Positions 1-8,874 of a stretch of DNA of 64,000 nt are shown here, piece after piece. Source of the DNA: Firmicutes bacterium TM09-10 (lineage in GTDB: Bacteria > Bacillota > Clostridia > Lachnospirales > Lachnospiraceae); the NCBI GenBank assembly GCA_003481005.1, contig QUKC01000002.1, positions 1 through 64,000 on the forward strand, read 5' to 3'. The stretch's first letter is position 1; every line of letters begins with the position of its first letter. The notes below the pieces were generated by a model that was not told where the DNA came from, ran no database searches, and was given only the letters and a program-made list of their open reading frames with translations. The translations under genes and the position numbers were made by a program.

Positions 1-41
1 TATTTGGCAACCATGGATATCACGAAAAAATGGACCGGTCA
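1..41 (+). pseudogene. IS256-family transposase, 5' part of the split gene (window edge)
   Basis: Frame 1 from base 1 reads YLATMDITKKWTGH, which matches the conserved C-terminal stretch of IS256/Mutator-type transposases as I know the family. The frame is cut at base 41 by the IS21-family element. It resumes at 2628 with HRQDW, so one transposase gene was split. Only the last codons before the insertion are visible; most of the gene lies left of the window. Confidence 0.8.
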
Positions 42-83
42 TGAATATTACGGTGCGGCAGAGCCGCCAGTCCGGTGTGGCGA

Positions 84-100
84 GAGCCACCTGTCCGGAC
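84..100 (+). repeat. IS21 left terminal repeat, 17-bp arm
   Basis: These 17 bases are the exact reverse complement of 2591-2607. Further copies of a GAGCC/TCCGG motif surround both arms, spaced about 20-25 bp apart. This is the expected multi-site transposase-binding layout of IS21 ends. Confidence 0.85.
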
Positions 101-131
101 TAACGGAGCCACTCCATTTTGTTTATTAAGT

Positions 132-908
132 TTACTTTGCCATTGCTGGATCCAGTCCATATACTTCTCTCATAGAGAGGTCTTTAGACGGGTCAACACT
201 TTCAATATCGATCTTATAGGAATCATACGATATACGATCCATGATGGCATCGGCAAGAGTACTTTCACCATCACAGATTTGCTGGTACCATTCACTTTCA
301 CGGAACTGAGAACAAAAGATCGTTGAAGATTTTTTACGTCTTTTATGTATCAGTTCAAAAAGATTTCTGGCTTCAGCTTCTGTCAGTTTAAAAAGCAGCC
401 ACTCATCAATGATCAATACTATTGGCTTGGTGTATTTCTTCAGGACAGTTGAGAAAGTTCCATTGTCCCTGGCAGCCTGTAAGTCCAATAATAGATCGGG
501 AAGTCGTACATACCGTACTGAGTAATAGTGCTTGCATGCTTCCATGCCAAAGGCACAGGCCATATAAGTTTTACCACTCCCAGTTGCTCCAGTAATAAAG
601 ATGTTCCGGTATTCTGTAATGTATTCACAGGTTGCCAGACGGTTGATCAGTGCTTTGTTCAGCTTTCGTCCAGAATGGTAATCGATCGCTGCGATGCTGG
701 CATCTGGCTGTTCAAACTCAGCCTGACGGATCAGTCTTTTCAGACGATTGTTTTTACGGTTGCTGTATTCGACATCAATAAGCATGCCGAACCGATCTTC
801 GAATGGAACTTCCTTCATTGCAGGATCATCCATCTGGATGCGGAATGCATCTGCCATAGCAGTCAGACGCATTTCAATAAGTTTATCGATTGTACTTTGA
901 TTTGTCAT
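132..908 (-). CDS. istB: IS21 helper ATPase IstB
   Basis: This 258-residue AAA+ ATPase assists the IstA transposase, selecting target DNA and stimulating transposition. A Walker A motif GATGSGKT lies near residue 105, followed by a Walker B stretch IVLIIDEW near residue 164. The length is normal for IstB. The ATG overlaps the istA stop codon by 4 bases, which suggests translational coupling. No damage is visible. Confidence 0.95.
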   Translation of the reverse strand: MTNQSTIDKLIEMRLTAMADAFRIQMDDPAMKEVPFEDRFGMLIDVEYSNRKNNRLKRLIRQAEFEQPDASIAAIDYHSGRKLNKALINRLATCEYITEYRNIFITGATGSGKTYMACAFGMEACKHYYSVRYVRLPDLLLDLQAARDNGTFSTVLKKYTKPIVLIIDEWLLFKLTEAEARNLFELIHKRRKKSSTIFCSQFRESEWYQQICDGESTLADAIMDRISYDSYKIDIESVDPSKDLSMREVYGLDPAMAK

Positions 909-2449
909 GCTTGTTTACCTCCATAGTATCTGGCTCCTCTGGTTATGCCGTGTGGTTTTACTGCCTGAGATGATTCTGATCCGGTATCAGGTTCATCCTT
1001 TGTTGCGGCCAATAGATTTTTGATACTTTTATAGCTGGGTTTACCGGAATAAGAGAGCGCCGTGGCGCAGACCTGTTCCAGTTTTTCTGGCGAATGTTTT
1101 TCTGCCAGTTTCAATAATCCCATGCAGCTTCTGTAGGATTGCTGTTCAATCCTGCCGGAGGTAAGTATTGCATCGACAACCTTACTTGTGTTAATTCCAA
1201 TCGAATCAGCCCATTTACGGAACCGTTCACCGTTCCATTCCAGATATTTCTGGTGTTCCGGTGGCATATGTTCTGTCACTGTAGAATACTGACCGCTTCT
1301 TCCATAGAGCCGTCTATGAGAGGCAATACGATTGTGATTATAAAATATTTCAACCGTTGTATCTGTTATACGCACATCAACCTTATTTTTGATATACTGA
1401 TAAGGCACGGAGTAGAACATTCTGTCTACTGCGATGTGATAGTTAAACTGGACGGTGGCTTGTTTCCGCTCAGCCAGTTCAAAAGGTGTAGCAGGCAACG
1501 GCGCCAGTAATGGCATTTCTTCCCCAAGAAATAAACTGAGTCTGCTACATTCCTTTTTCTGGAATTTACGGGCATTGTAGGCATCCAGTTTTTCACGGAT
1601 TGAAGCATTCAATTCTGCAAGAGAGAAAAACTGCTCATTGCGAAGGGCTGCTGTTATCCATGTGGATATCTTTCCTACTGATCCCTCTACATTCGGTTTA
1701 TCCTTAGGTTTCCGGACTCTGGCCGGAAGGATGGCAAGATTATAATGTTCTGCCATCTCATGATAAGTTGTGTTTAAGGCAGTGTTGTACCAGTCACTCT
1801 TTTTATGATTCACTGCGGTTGTACAGTTATCAGAAACGAGCATAGGTGTGACACCGCCAAAGAAATCAAACATCTGGACATGAGCTTTGATCCAGTTGTC
1901 GGTTTTCTCATTCATATATGCTTTTACAAAAGCATACTGACTGTAAGTTAATACACCTACAAATATCCACGCATCCGTGATTTCCCCGGTGTCCGGATCA
2001 ATGATGTGGGCAGGATCACCGGCCCAGTCAACTTCAATCTGTTCACCTGGTTTTCTGGGGATATGCATGGTAGCCCTGCGTTTTTCTTCATCCTTCTGGA
2101 TGTAGTAGCAGAATTGAGAATACATTAGAGGCTCTTCGCTGCTCATGCGGCACTCCTCGCAGTATTCTACCCAGAGAAGCTTTTTGTTTACGCCGTTCCG
2201 CAGAAGTTCTTTGCGGATGTAGTCAAAGTTTGGCATGCGTTTATTCGTTGCCGACTTATCCTTAGGAAACATCAGCTCCTCTAGTGCACTGTCGGTCATG
2301 TCGAAATCCAGCGGCCATGAAAGATTGATTTCCGCTGCCTTTTTCAAAACCTTAGCGACTGTGTTTCTGGATACACCGCAACTCTGTGCGATGTTCCTCT
2401 CACTGAATCCTAAGCTTTTCAAGCGTAGGATTTCACGATACTTGGTCAT
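905..2449 (-). CDS. istA: IS21 transposase IstA
   Basis: This 514-residue DDE transposase binds the IS ends and catalyses insertion. An N-terminal helix-turn-helix (SERNIAQSCGVSRNTVAKVL, residues about 16-35) is followed by an rve-type integrase core. Candidate catalytic acids are the D in EVDWAGDP, the D in VSDNCTTA and the E in KPNVEGSVGK. The length is normal for the family. It starts just inside the right end of the element and overlaps istB by 4 bases. Confidence 0.95.
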   Translation of the reverse strand: MTKYREILRLKSLGFSERNIAQSCGVSRNTVAKVLKKAAEINLSWPLDFDMTDSALEELMFPKDKSATNKRMPNFDYIRKELLRNGVNKKLLWVEYCEECRMSSEEPLMYSQFCYYIQKDEEKRRATMHIPRKPGEQIEVDWAGDPAHIIDPDTGEITDAWIFVGVLTYSQYAFVKAYMNEKTDNWIKAHVQMFDFFGGVTPMLVSDNCTTAVNHKKSDWYNTALNTTYHEMAEHYNLAILPARVRKPKDKPNVEGSVGKISTWITAALRNEQFFSLAELNASIREKLDAYNARKFQKKECSRLSLFLGEEMPLLAPLPATPFELAERKQATVQFNYHIAVDRMFYSVPYQYIKNKVDVRITDTTVEIFYNHNRIASHRRLYGRSGQYSTVTEHMPPEHQKYLEWNGERFRKWADSIGINTSKVVDAILTSGRIEQQSYRSCMGLLKLAEKHSPEKLEQVCATALSYSGKPSYKSIKNLLAATKDEPDTGSESSQAVKPHGITRGARYYGGKQA

Positions 2450-2590
2450 AACTTATGACCTCCTTTATCTGTATTCACACCAAAGGTGTGTATTTACAGT
2501 ATAAAGGAAATATATGTAATAGAGCCCAATAAGGCGGCTCTGAATTACCGGAATATATGGCGCTCATTCTCCGGAATGGTGGCTCTCAAA

Positions 2591-2607
2591 GTCCGGACAG
2601 GTGGCTC
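2591..2607 (-). repeat. IS21 right terminal repeat, 17-bp arm
   Basis: Perfect inverted partner of 84-100. Neighbouring copies at about 2527-2590 (GGCGGCTCT, TCCGGAATGGTGGCTCT) extend the terminal array upstream of istA. Confidence 0.85.
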
Positions 2608-2627
2608 AGAGATCCCCAGAATAATCA

Positions 2628-2708
2628 GGTCACAGGCAGGACTGGGGACAGATCCATTCCCAGCTGGAAATTTATTTTGAAGAACGTCTGGCAGGACGGA
2701 ACCTGTAA
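2628..2708 (+). pseudogene. IS256-family transposase, 3' end of the split gene
   Basis: The frame reads GHRQDWGQIHSQLE, continues to FEERLAGRNL and stops at 2706-2708, which is a typical IS256-family C-terminus. It continues exactly in frame from base 41 once the IS21 element and one copy of GGTCA are removed. The host transposase was therefore intact at its C-terminus before insertion. Confidence 0.85.
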
Positions 2709-3052
2709 AACAGTCAATTTTAAGCAGGTTTTATTGACATGCCTAAAAACTACTGTATAATGCAGATATGGGCAGAATCCGGAAAATCGGCTCTGCCCAT
2801 TTGTAACTATTCACAAATCTTATATCAGTTTTTAACGTTTACACAAAACTTGAAACGGTCTCGGATAAAACATCGTCCCCTACTATTATATAAACAGCGA
2901 AGTTTTACCCATCTCTCTCTTTTGAAAGATTCGCTACTTGTGGAACCGAGATATAAGGTTTCGCCTGTGTTCTTTGGTGTATCACTACCACATTTCTCTG
3001 TACCGATGTAATCTTTCTGCATACGGAAGCAAGAGATACAATATTCCTTATT
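2709..3052. other. Intergenic: 3' end of the IS256-type element, no gene supported
   Basis: A hairpin with 9-bp arms (ATGGGCAGA 2768-2776, TCTGCCCAT 2792-2800) follows the transposase stop. About 30 bases on, CGTTTACACAAAACTTG...GGTCTC (about 2836-2865) resembles the outer inverted repeat of IS256-type elements, so the element probably ends near 2865. The short frames at 2865-3050 have no clear start signals and are not called. The left end of the IS256 element is outside the window, so the inverted repeat cannot be confirmed. Confidence 0.45.
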
Positions 3053-3784
3053 TTAAAACATAATTACAATTCCTGTTTGACAAGAACGATCATCATAGAA
3101 GGATTGTATTTGTCCCCACTCATAATAATATTCGACGCCTGTCATACTCTTTTTACTGGGAGTACCTAAGCATTTCCTTAAAAACCTATTATTTTCTTCT
3201 TGCAACTTTTCTAAGACTGTACCATTCATTGTCTCATATTTCGTAGAATACTTTTTGTCTGCTCGAACCAATTCAATCTTTTTTACTTTTCCATGTCTTC
3301 CATAGATTGTAACATAAAACTTCTTATAAAGCCATTTTAAAGGTTTCTTAGAAATCAATATTGTATAAGAATACTCTGTTTGAGCAATCTTAAAATCAAT
3401 TTCTTTAAATAGGGAAATACTTCCTTTGGGAGTAATTTTATATCCCCCTATTTTTAACATATCTTCCTTTAGCTCATCCTTTATTTGGATAATCTCCATA
3501 CTTACTATAAAAACAACATAGCCTTCACACACTACAACGGTAACTATTTTTGCCCATAGCACATCTGGAACAAACATGTTCCAAGCTATAACAGGAAGCA
3601 AAGCTACTCCTACCGCAGTCACCAGTAGAAGCACCCTCCAAATATAATTTTTCTTTCTTTTTCCTTCATTAGTTAAATTTTCATCATAATAAAGATGACC
3701 TGGGGCTTCGAATGAGTTTAATAGAAATTCCTTTAAAAATGACACCAGAACCGCTCCCCAAGAAGATTTCTTTTGTTCCTTCAT
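3053..3784 (-). CDS. Unknown membrane protein, two N-terminal TM helices
   Basis: I do not recognise the family. The product has about 243 residues. Two hydrophobic helices (about residues 45-65 and 70-95) are followed by a soluble domain with alternating strands (YSYTILISKKPLKWLYKKFYVTI). The C-terminal domain has a PH-like or immunity-protein feel, but this is only an impression. The ATG at 3784 is preferred over a TTG at 3793, because GAGGAGA lies about 9 bases before the ATG. It is the last gene of an AT-rich minus-strand cluster that continues to 8377. Confidence 0.7.
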   Translation of the reverse strand: MKEQKKSSWGAVLVSFLKEFLLNSFEAPGHLYYDENLTNEGKRKKNYIWRVLLLVTAVGVALLPVIAWNMFVPDVLWAKIVTVVVCEGYVVFIVSMEIIQIKDELKEDMLKIGGYKITPKGSISLFKEIDFKIAQTEYSYTILISKKPLKWLYKKFYVTIYGRHGKVKKIELVRADKKYSTKYETMNGTVLEKLQEENNRFLRKCLGTPSKKSMTGVEYYYEWGQIQSFYDDRSCQTGIVIMF

Positions 3785-3881
3785 ATTACCCAATCTCCTC
3801 TGCTATATGATTATTTTTCATTCTATTTTTTACTTAACTTATACATTAGCAAGATTTTTAGTTATTCTTCTAACAATATTT

Positions 3882-4163
3882 TTATCCCCGCTTTTTCTGC
3901 TTTATGCGAAAAGTCAACAGCAAATCCCCATCCCATCTCTGCAAATTGCCATTTCTTCGTTTTTTTGTAATTTTATAGATTTCAACTGTAGACACTTTAT
4001 TTAATTCAGGATATAACTTCTTAAGTGTAAGTATTTGTTTATTTCTGCTTATTTTTTCATTCCATATAATTGTTAATTTAACCTGTTTTCTTTCAAAAAA
4101 AACCACCTTACATAAATCTGCATAGCAGGCTTCTGGTATTGATATATCATTGTTTTTTAACAT
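3882..4163 (-). CDS. Small protein of unknown function, 93 aa
   Basis: A basic 93-residue protein with no recognised domain and no TM segment. It looks like a small alpha/beta fold (VKLTIIWNEKISRNKQ; VSTVEIYKITKKRR). AAAGGAG sits 6 bases before the ATG, so translation is credible. It lies 19 bases after the 65-residue gene upstream, which suggests one operon. Its role may be linked to the neighbouring membrane proteins, but nothing in the sequence proves that. Confidence 0.6.
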   Translation of the reverse strand: MLKNNDISIPEACYADLCKVVFFERKQVKLTIIWNEKISRNKQILTLKKLYPELNKVSTVEIYKITKKRRNGNLQRWDGDLLLTFRIKQKKRG

Positions 4164-4182
4164 TTTTCTCCTTTATTTAATT

Positions 4183-4380
4183 TTATAAAAAACTTCTAAG
4201 CCCTATTAAAAGAAATATGAAGCCTATTAGAGGAACAGGTATCATACAAATGAGAAACACATTAAATTTTTTCCTTGCTTCATCAGTATTTTCTTCTTTT
4301 GTTACTTTTGCTTTTTTCATAACTATAAAAGGGAATATCAGTAATAATAATCCTCCAACTACTGCTAACAATATTTTCAT
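4183..4380 (-). CDS. Small membrane protein, two TM helices
   Basis: This 65-residue protein has hydrophobic helices at residues 3-20 and 43-63 joined by a charged loop (KKAKVTKEENTDEARKK). AAGGAAGG upstream supports the ATG. It lies between the 400-residue membrane protein and a 93-residue protein in the same orientation with gaps of about 20-35 bases. The family is not recognised; such miniproteins often accompany larger membrane partners. Confidence 0.6.
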   Translation of the reverse strand: MKILLAVVGGLLLLIFPFIVMKKAKVTKEENTDEARKKFNVFLICMIPVPLIGFIFLLIGLRSFL

Positions 4381-4413
4381 CTTATATATTCCTTCCTTAT
4401 CTTTAAATAAATA

Positions 4414-5616
4414 TTAATCATGTATCGTACTATATTCCAATCCTAATGCACTTTTTCTTCTACAAATTCTTTTACTATCGCCTATTGATGTATTTTCATA
4501 TTCACTGTTTGAAACAGTATATATTTCTCTTTTACCATTACAACTTACATATAACTCTCTATCTCTAGTTTTACCACTGCTAATCTTTTTGTCTGTTACA
4601 ATTGCAATTTCATGAGTTGCCCCATCAAATGTAAATAAAAAATTTATTGGGAAGCTAATTGTAAATGCGATTATAAAAGCAGCAAATACAACTGAAAGTT
4701 TACGTCCAAATTTCTGTGGTACATCTGTTTTTAAAGATTTAATAATAAATGGCAGTGCAAGTAAAGCAGTAATAATTGCCGTAATCTTCATATAGTTTCC
4801 AAATTCATAATTAAAGAGTTTACTCGTATTCAGGGATAAAAGCATTGCTATTGCTGCACCCATAAATGGTAATTGATACGCCAGTTCTTGTCCTTTTTTT
4901 GTGGTGACTTCTATAAATATATATGGATAATATTTTATATACACTGCATATGTAATCATCAAAACCATTATAAATATAACTAACATTGTTTTGCCACCAA
5001 TAAAAAATGCTACTGAATCAGCAATTATTAGAATCCAACCTAAAGCTTTTAAAAATTGCTTTGTTTTTTTACGCTTTTCTTTTTCTATTGTTTTTGACAT
5101 ATTTTTGATAGTTGTATTCTCATTACATATAGATTTATAGAAATTCTTTTCTATCCAGTTTAAAGCAGGTACATACTTTGATACATCTTTGTTCTGTTCA
5201 ACTAACTCACCAAAATCCACAAGATCTATTTCATGTTTTATAAGTGTATCATATAAAATATCATAATTTACATACACTTGCTCCAGAGTAACAAGTCTAT
5301 TGTACATCTTATCAATTAATATGACATCTGTTCTACCATTTAATGGAATCATTAAAATACAACGAATATCATTATATTTTATATGCTGAGTTTTCTTAAC
5401 CAGATAGCTAAATACAATTTCATCTTCATTTACTACAATTATTTGTTTCTTGTATGCCAAAATTAAAGCAATACCTAAAAATACAAAAGGCATAAAACAT
5501 ATCGCAACCCCCATATTTCCTGTAACAGATGTTACCAGTACGATTATTAAAAAAAGAACTGTTGTTACTATTCCTAAATTTTTTACAAATTTACTTAATC
5601 TAATGACATTATCCAT
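4414..5616 (-). CDS. Membrane protein with PH-like domain, 400 aa
   Basis: Two N-terminal TM helices (residues about 15-60) precede a PH-like stretch, IIVVNEDEIVFSYLVKKTQ (about 74-92), followed by a probable soluble domain. More TM helices lie at about residues 185-235 and 245-330, and a soluble tail follows. The layout of a TM pair then a bPH-like strand set resembles small uncharacterised DUF families of Clostridia; I recall DUF6560 but cannot verify it. GGGAG precedes the ATG. The same TM-plus-PH pattern recurs in the frameshifted gene at 5648-6530 and in the gene at 7721, which argues for duplication and divergence. Confidence 0.65.
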   Translation of the reverse strand: MDNVIRLSKFVKNLGIVTTVLFLIIVLVTSVTGNMGVAICFMPFVFLGIALILAYKKQIIVVNEDEIVFSYLVKKTQHIKYNDIRCILMIPLNGRTDVILIDKMYNRLVTLEQVYVNYDILYDTLIKHEIDLVDFGELVEQNKDVSKYVPALNWIEKNFYKSICNENTTIKNMSKTIEKEKRKKTKQFLKALGWILIIADSVAFFIGGKTMLVIFIMVLMITYAVYIKYYPYIFIEVTTKKGQELAYQLPFMGAAIAMLLSLNTSKLFNYEFGNYMKITAIITALLALPFIIKSLKTDVPQKFGRKLSVVFAAFIIAFTISFPINFLFTFDGATHEIAIVTDKKISSGKTRDRELYVSCNGKREIYTVSNSEYENTSIGDSKRICRRKSALGLEYSTIHD

Positions 5617-5647
5617 AAACTCAATCTCCCTATATGATTCACATTTT

Positions 5648-6530
5648 TCATTTTTTACGTTCTAATTTCTTCTTATCCTTTTTTATTTCTGCAATCTTTA
5701 CTTGCAGCCAGTCCACATTTCTATTTCGGGCAGAAATTTTAGCGATTTTTTTCTGATTTTTATATAAAATAAGAGCTTCTCCAAATAAATTCTTTTTTCT
5801 TTTCATCTGGGTAATATCCGTTAATCTTATTTTACAGTTCTTCCTTAAAAATCCATTTCTATATAGCCATCCATCCTTGACAATTGTTTTGTCCATTAAA
5901 AAATAGAAAAATATACCTCCCGGTACAAGAGAGAATAAAAGGAAAACAAAAGCTGTTTCTTTTGCATTGAATACAAGTATCACACTATTGTAAACCAAAT
6001 ATAAAAAGAAAATGCCTGGCAGAACATAGTGGCTTTCTTTTGGTCTTATGATGCACTTTTTATCTCTACAACTCAACCATGTTTCTTGTGAAATTTTATG
6101 CTTAGACAGACTATTTGCAAACAATGATGCGCTTATGTTTTCATCAAATTTGAATATTATTTTGTCCCCTGCATATATTTCCAATGTACCATTTTCTTTA
6201 TGTACACTTCTTGTTATATCTGAAAATTTATAATATTTTTTTTCCAAAAAACGACCGGTATTCAATTACATCATGATTTACCTTGACTCTCCACAGGAAC
6301 AAATGCAGGGTACAGATTCCAGAAAAAGCAATCAATATTCCATACGCCACTATAACTGAAAAATCCGCCTGTCCGTCTATAAAACCATACAAAAGTAATC
6401 CTGAGAAAAATATAGTTCCAACCAAAAATAAAATTCCCAGCCATCCTTCTTCCTGGATGCTATAATTATTTTCATCTATATTCTTTTCATAAAAATATTC
6501 ATTTTTCAACCTCCCATTTTTTGACAGCAA
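5648..6530 (-). pseudogene. PH-like membrane protein split by a frameshift at an A8 run
   Basis: Two overlapping frames form one protein of roughly 285 residues. The upstream frame ends VNHDVIEYRSFFGKKIL, and the downstream frame carries KKYYKFSDITRS. Dropping one A from the run of eight (minus strand, about 6236-6243) gives ...SFFGKKYYKFSDITRS, which matches the PH-like strand pattern of the neighbour at 4414. The joined protein has a TM pair and PH-like segment, then a second TM pair and a second segment (TIVKDGWLYRNGFLRK). A further lesion is possible at the start: no in-frame ATG exists, although GGGAGG is followed 7 bases later by an out-of-frame ATG. Sequencing error or slippage-based switching could also explain this. 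Confidence 0.7.
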
Positions 6531-7140
6531 AATACTTTACCAGGTGAAAAACTCCTAAGATAGAACCCAAAGAACAAAAATAGGAACAAAGGCTTGCAAT
6601 TCTAATCATGGCTGTATATTCAACGCTGCTACTAAGTACTTTTGCGACACCCATTCCAAGCAATACAAAACTAGTAATACACCATCCTCCAGCCAGCTTT
6701 TTGGAAGAAGATGGATTGTAGATATCTTTTTTAATCAAAGTTATTATAAGAAAAATGTATGCAGCGATTACCAGTATGTAAATGATAACGAGTATGGTTA
6801 GATACCTCTTATAATATTCTTCTTTCATAGTTGTCAGCATGAGGATAGTTGCTGCCCAACAGAACAAAATAGAAAACGTCAGACTTTGTATTCCAATGAT
6901 CCAAAAAACCTTTTTCCCTGTCACTTCTGTTCTTGAAAAACTAAGAATCACGAATCCAAGATAAACAATAACTAAAAATACTTTTGAAAAAAACGGTGAT
7001 GGAGCTGATTCAGATAAAAAGAAAAATAAAAATACTAGAAACAAGATTGCTCCATCTAATTTGTAGATTTCTTTCGGCTTAATCACATCTTCTATACCGT
7101 ATAGTAAAAAACTTTTTGTTTGTTCATTAATCTTTTTCAT
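6499..7140 (-). CDS. Polytopic membrane protein of unknown function
   Basis: This 213-residue protein has about six hydrophobic helices (near residues 29-45, 50-66, 76-100, 112-135, 150-167 and 180-200) and short loops. No enzyme motif is visible. AGGGGAAA upstream supports the ATG at 7140. Its 3' end overlaps the next gene by 32 bases, indicating co-transcription. It belongs to the AT-rich island of small membrane proteins; the substrate or partner is unknown. Confidence 0.65.
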   Translation of the reverse strand: MKKINEQTKSFLLYGIEDVIKPKEIYKLDGAILFLVFLFFFLSESAPSPFFSKVFLVIVYLGFVILSFSRTEVTGKKVFWIIGIQSLTFSILFCWAATILMLTTMKEEYYKRYLTILVIIYILVIAAYIFLIITLIKKDIYNPSSSKKLAGGWCITSFVLLGMGVAKVLSSSVEYTAMIRIASLCSYFCSLGSILGVFHLVKYFAVKKWEVEK

Positions 7141-7163
7141 TCTCGTTTTCCCCTATCATTTCT

Positions 7164-7661
7164 TTATTCTTCCTCTACGGATATTTCCACATTTGCATGA
7201 AGCACCTTTTCCAGATATAATAAAACAAGCCGTCGCCCTTCTTCACATTTTCCTATCTTAGAAATATTCCTATACAGCAGATATAATGGAAACATAAATA
7301 AAATCAGACATTCTGTTAAAATCAATAAATCTCCCTGAGAAAAAAACAATGCAAATAAAATCACTATGAGCAGAAAAAATAGTGCAGCTTTTTTTATGTA
7401 TGGCAAAAGCACAAACGTACCTTCCAGCATTACATCTCCCCCATAGCTTTTTATATGTGTCTGGAGCATTTCCCAGCCACCGCCTGTCATACTTCCTGCT
7501 GCATATCCGATACATAAGGTATTATCCTCTTCTTTGTAGGCTGCAAGTGCCATATCTCTATAAGCCTGGTTTGAAATACATAATGGTTTTGTAGTCTTCT
7601 TAATCTGTTCCAATAAATATTCTTTGGAATAAGGAAAATATATTTTATAATATTCTTGCAT
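7164..7661 (-). CDS. Membrane protein of unknown function, 165 aa
   Basis: An N-terminal soluble part (YYKIYFPYSKEYLLEQIKK) precedes two closely spaced TM helices around residues 88-125 and a charged C-terminal helix. The ATG at 7661 has GAAAGGAAAG upstream and is preferred over an ATG at 7700 without a good site. A glycine-rich strand (YAAGSMTGGGWE) may belong to a PH-like or DUF fold. Function unknown; it lies 23 bases from the next gene of the cluster. Confidence 0.6.
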   Translation of the reverse strand: MQEYYKIYFPYSKEYLLEQIKKTTKPLCISNQAYRDMALAAYKEEDNTLCIGYAAGSMTGGGWEMLQTHIKSYGGDVMLEGTFVLLPYIKKAALFFLLIVILFALFFSQGDLLILTECLILFMFPLYLLYRNISKIGKCEEGRRLVLLYLEKVLHANVEISVEEE

Positions 7662-7720
7662 ATGCTTTCCTTTCTCATAAAAAGGTTTTCTAAAGTTCAA
7701 TACAATACAAATTTTTTACA

Positions 7721-8377
7721 TTAGTTTCCATCATTTATAAGCTGAACCATTTCCATAGAGATATTGTATTCTTTGCAAAATCTGTTTATTGTCCAATTAT
7801 TAAAGAGAAGAAAACTCTTCGTCACATAAATATTTGCTTTTGAATGATGTATTAAATTGAAAATACTTTTTATATCATAACAGTTAAAACTGTAGGCAGG
7901 AGACATTCCTATCTGCCCATTGCTTATATTGATATCATATCTTTTTTGTATAACACTTGGATATGCCAAATAAATTGTAATATTGCATATATATTTTTTC
8001 TTCCCATTTTCTTTTATGTATAGGTATGGTTCTCCCAGTCCAATATCATATATTCCTTTAGGCCTGGAGGATAGTGTAAAAACTAATGAATGGATATCCG
8101 CATACAAAATTTTTCGTTCCCTAAATCCATATGTTATTTTTTGATCGAATAGTTTATAAGTACGTTGTTTTATAAAGTAATAAAACAATAATAAAAAAAT
8201 CACAAAAAGTATGGTAAAAATCAGTGCTTTTTGAAAACTCACTTTAAAATCAAAGGAAAACAAAAGTTCGGTTAAACAAAACGATATTGCTGAACAACTA
8301 ATAATACTAACTATAATGTTGAACCAAGTATTAAATTTTCCATTTCCAAAGATATAATCATAACTTTTATTCTTCAT
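7721..8377 (-). CDS. Membrane-anchored PH-like protein, 218 aa
   Basis: Two TM helices (residues about 18-40 and 50-68) are followed by strands YKLFDQKITYGFRERKILY and a soluble domain rich in aromatic residues. The end (NNWTINRFCKEYNISMEM) looks helical. It shares the TM-pair-then-PH-like layout with the genes at 4414 and 5648. It is the first gene of the minus-strand cluster, and no strong promoter was identified above it. The family is not recognised by name. Confidence 0.6.
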   Translation of the reverse strand: MKNKSYDYIFGNGKFNTWFNIIVSIISCSAISFCLTELLFSFDFKVSFQKALIFTILFVIFLLLFYYFIKQRTYKLFDQKITYGFRERKILYADIHSLVFTLSSRPKGIYDIGLGEPYLYIKENGKKKYICNITIYLAYPSVIQKRYDINISNGQIGMSPAYSFNCYDIKSIFNLIHHSKANIYVTKSFLLFNNWTINRFCKEYNISMEMVQLINDGN

Positions 8378-8874
8378 TATAACCTCGTATATTTTTTAAT
8401 ATAGAAAAACTGCATCACAATATCGAACCAAAATATAAAAATCAATTTTATCTCTTTATCATAATTATATACATCAACTAACCACATTGTAAAGCAAAAA
8501 GCAAGCCATTTTCAGACTTGCTTTCCACCAGATTACTGCACCTTATTGCCAAATCATCTCCTTATTCAAAATTTCCTTTTCACACTCTTGTATAGTATTT
8601 ATTTGCTACCCATTCCATCTGTTTATCTGCCTTCAACTCTTCCTTAATCCCCTGTGTCTATTTCATTTGCTCTACAATTGACTATTATTCCAGCGATTAT
8701 ATAAAAACCATAACCAATACAAAATATGGAAACGGTGCTTCTAACTATACCGCTAAAGCCTTTCGCCATTATCCCGAAAATAGTACTCCAGCAGAGAAAT
8801 AGCGCCAGCAGACATAAAAAACTCGAACCCCTTGTAAAATGGGCATCAGAAGTTTTCTACCCGTTATTCTTGTT
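8378..8874. other. AT-rich intergenic, no gene supported
   Basis: The stretch is AT-rich and has no open frame with a ribosome binding site. One weak hairpin (AAAGCAAG 8498-8505, CTTGCTTT 8517-8524) is the only clear structure. The plus-strand frame starting at 8726 is antisense to a better minus-strand coding remnant and is not called. Confidence 0.4.

Larger units (their letters stand above)
42..2627 (-). mobile_element. IS21-family insertion sequence, complete
   Basis: The element carries istA and istB on the minus strand between related ends. The left end starts TGAATATT (42) and the reverse complement of the right end starts TGATTATT (2627). Both then share the pattern GAGCC-CC-GTCCGG. 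The multiple terminal repeats are typical of IS21. GGTCA flanks both sides (37-41 and 2628-2632), which fits the short target duplications of this family. Both reading frames are intact, so the copy may be active. It sits inside an IS256-family transposase gene. Confidence 0.9.

Noticed and set aside
2825..3022. 65-residue minus-strand frame after the IS256 end
   Set aside because: No start signal and partly within the inferred IS256 terminal repeat.
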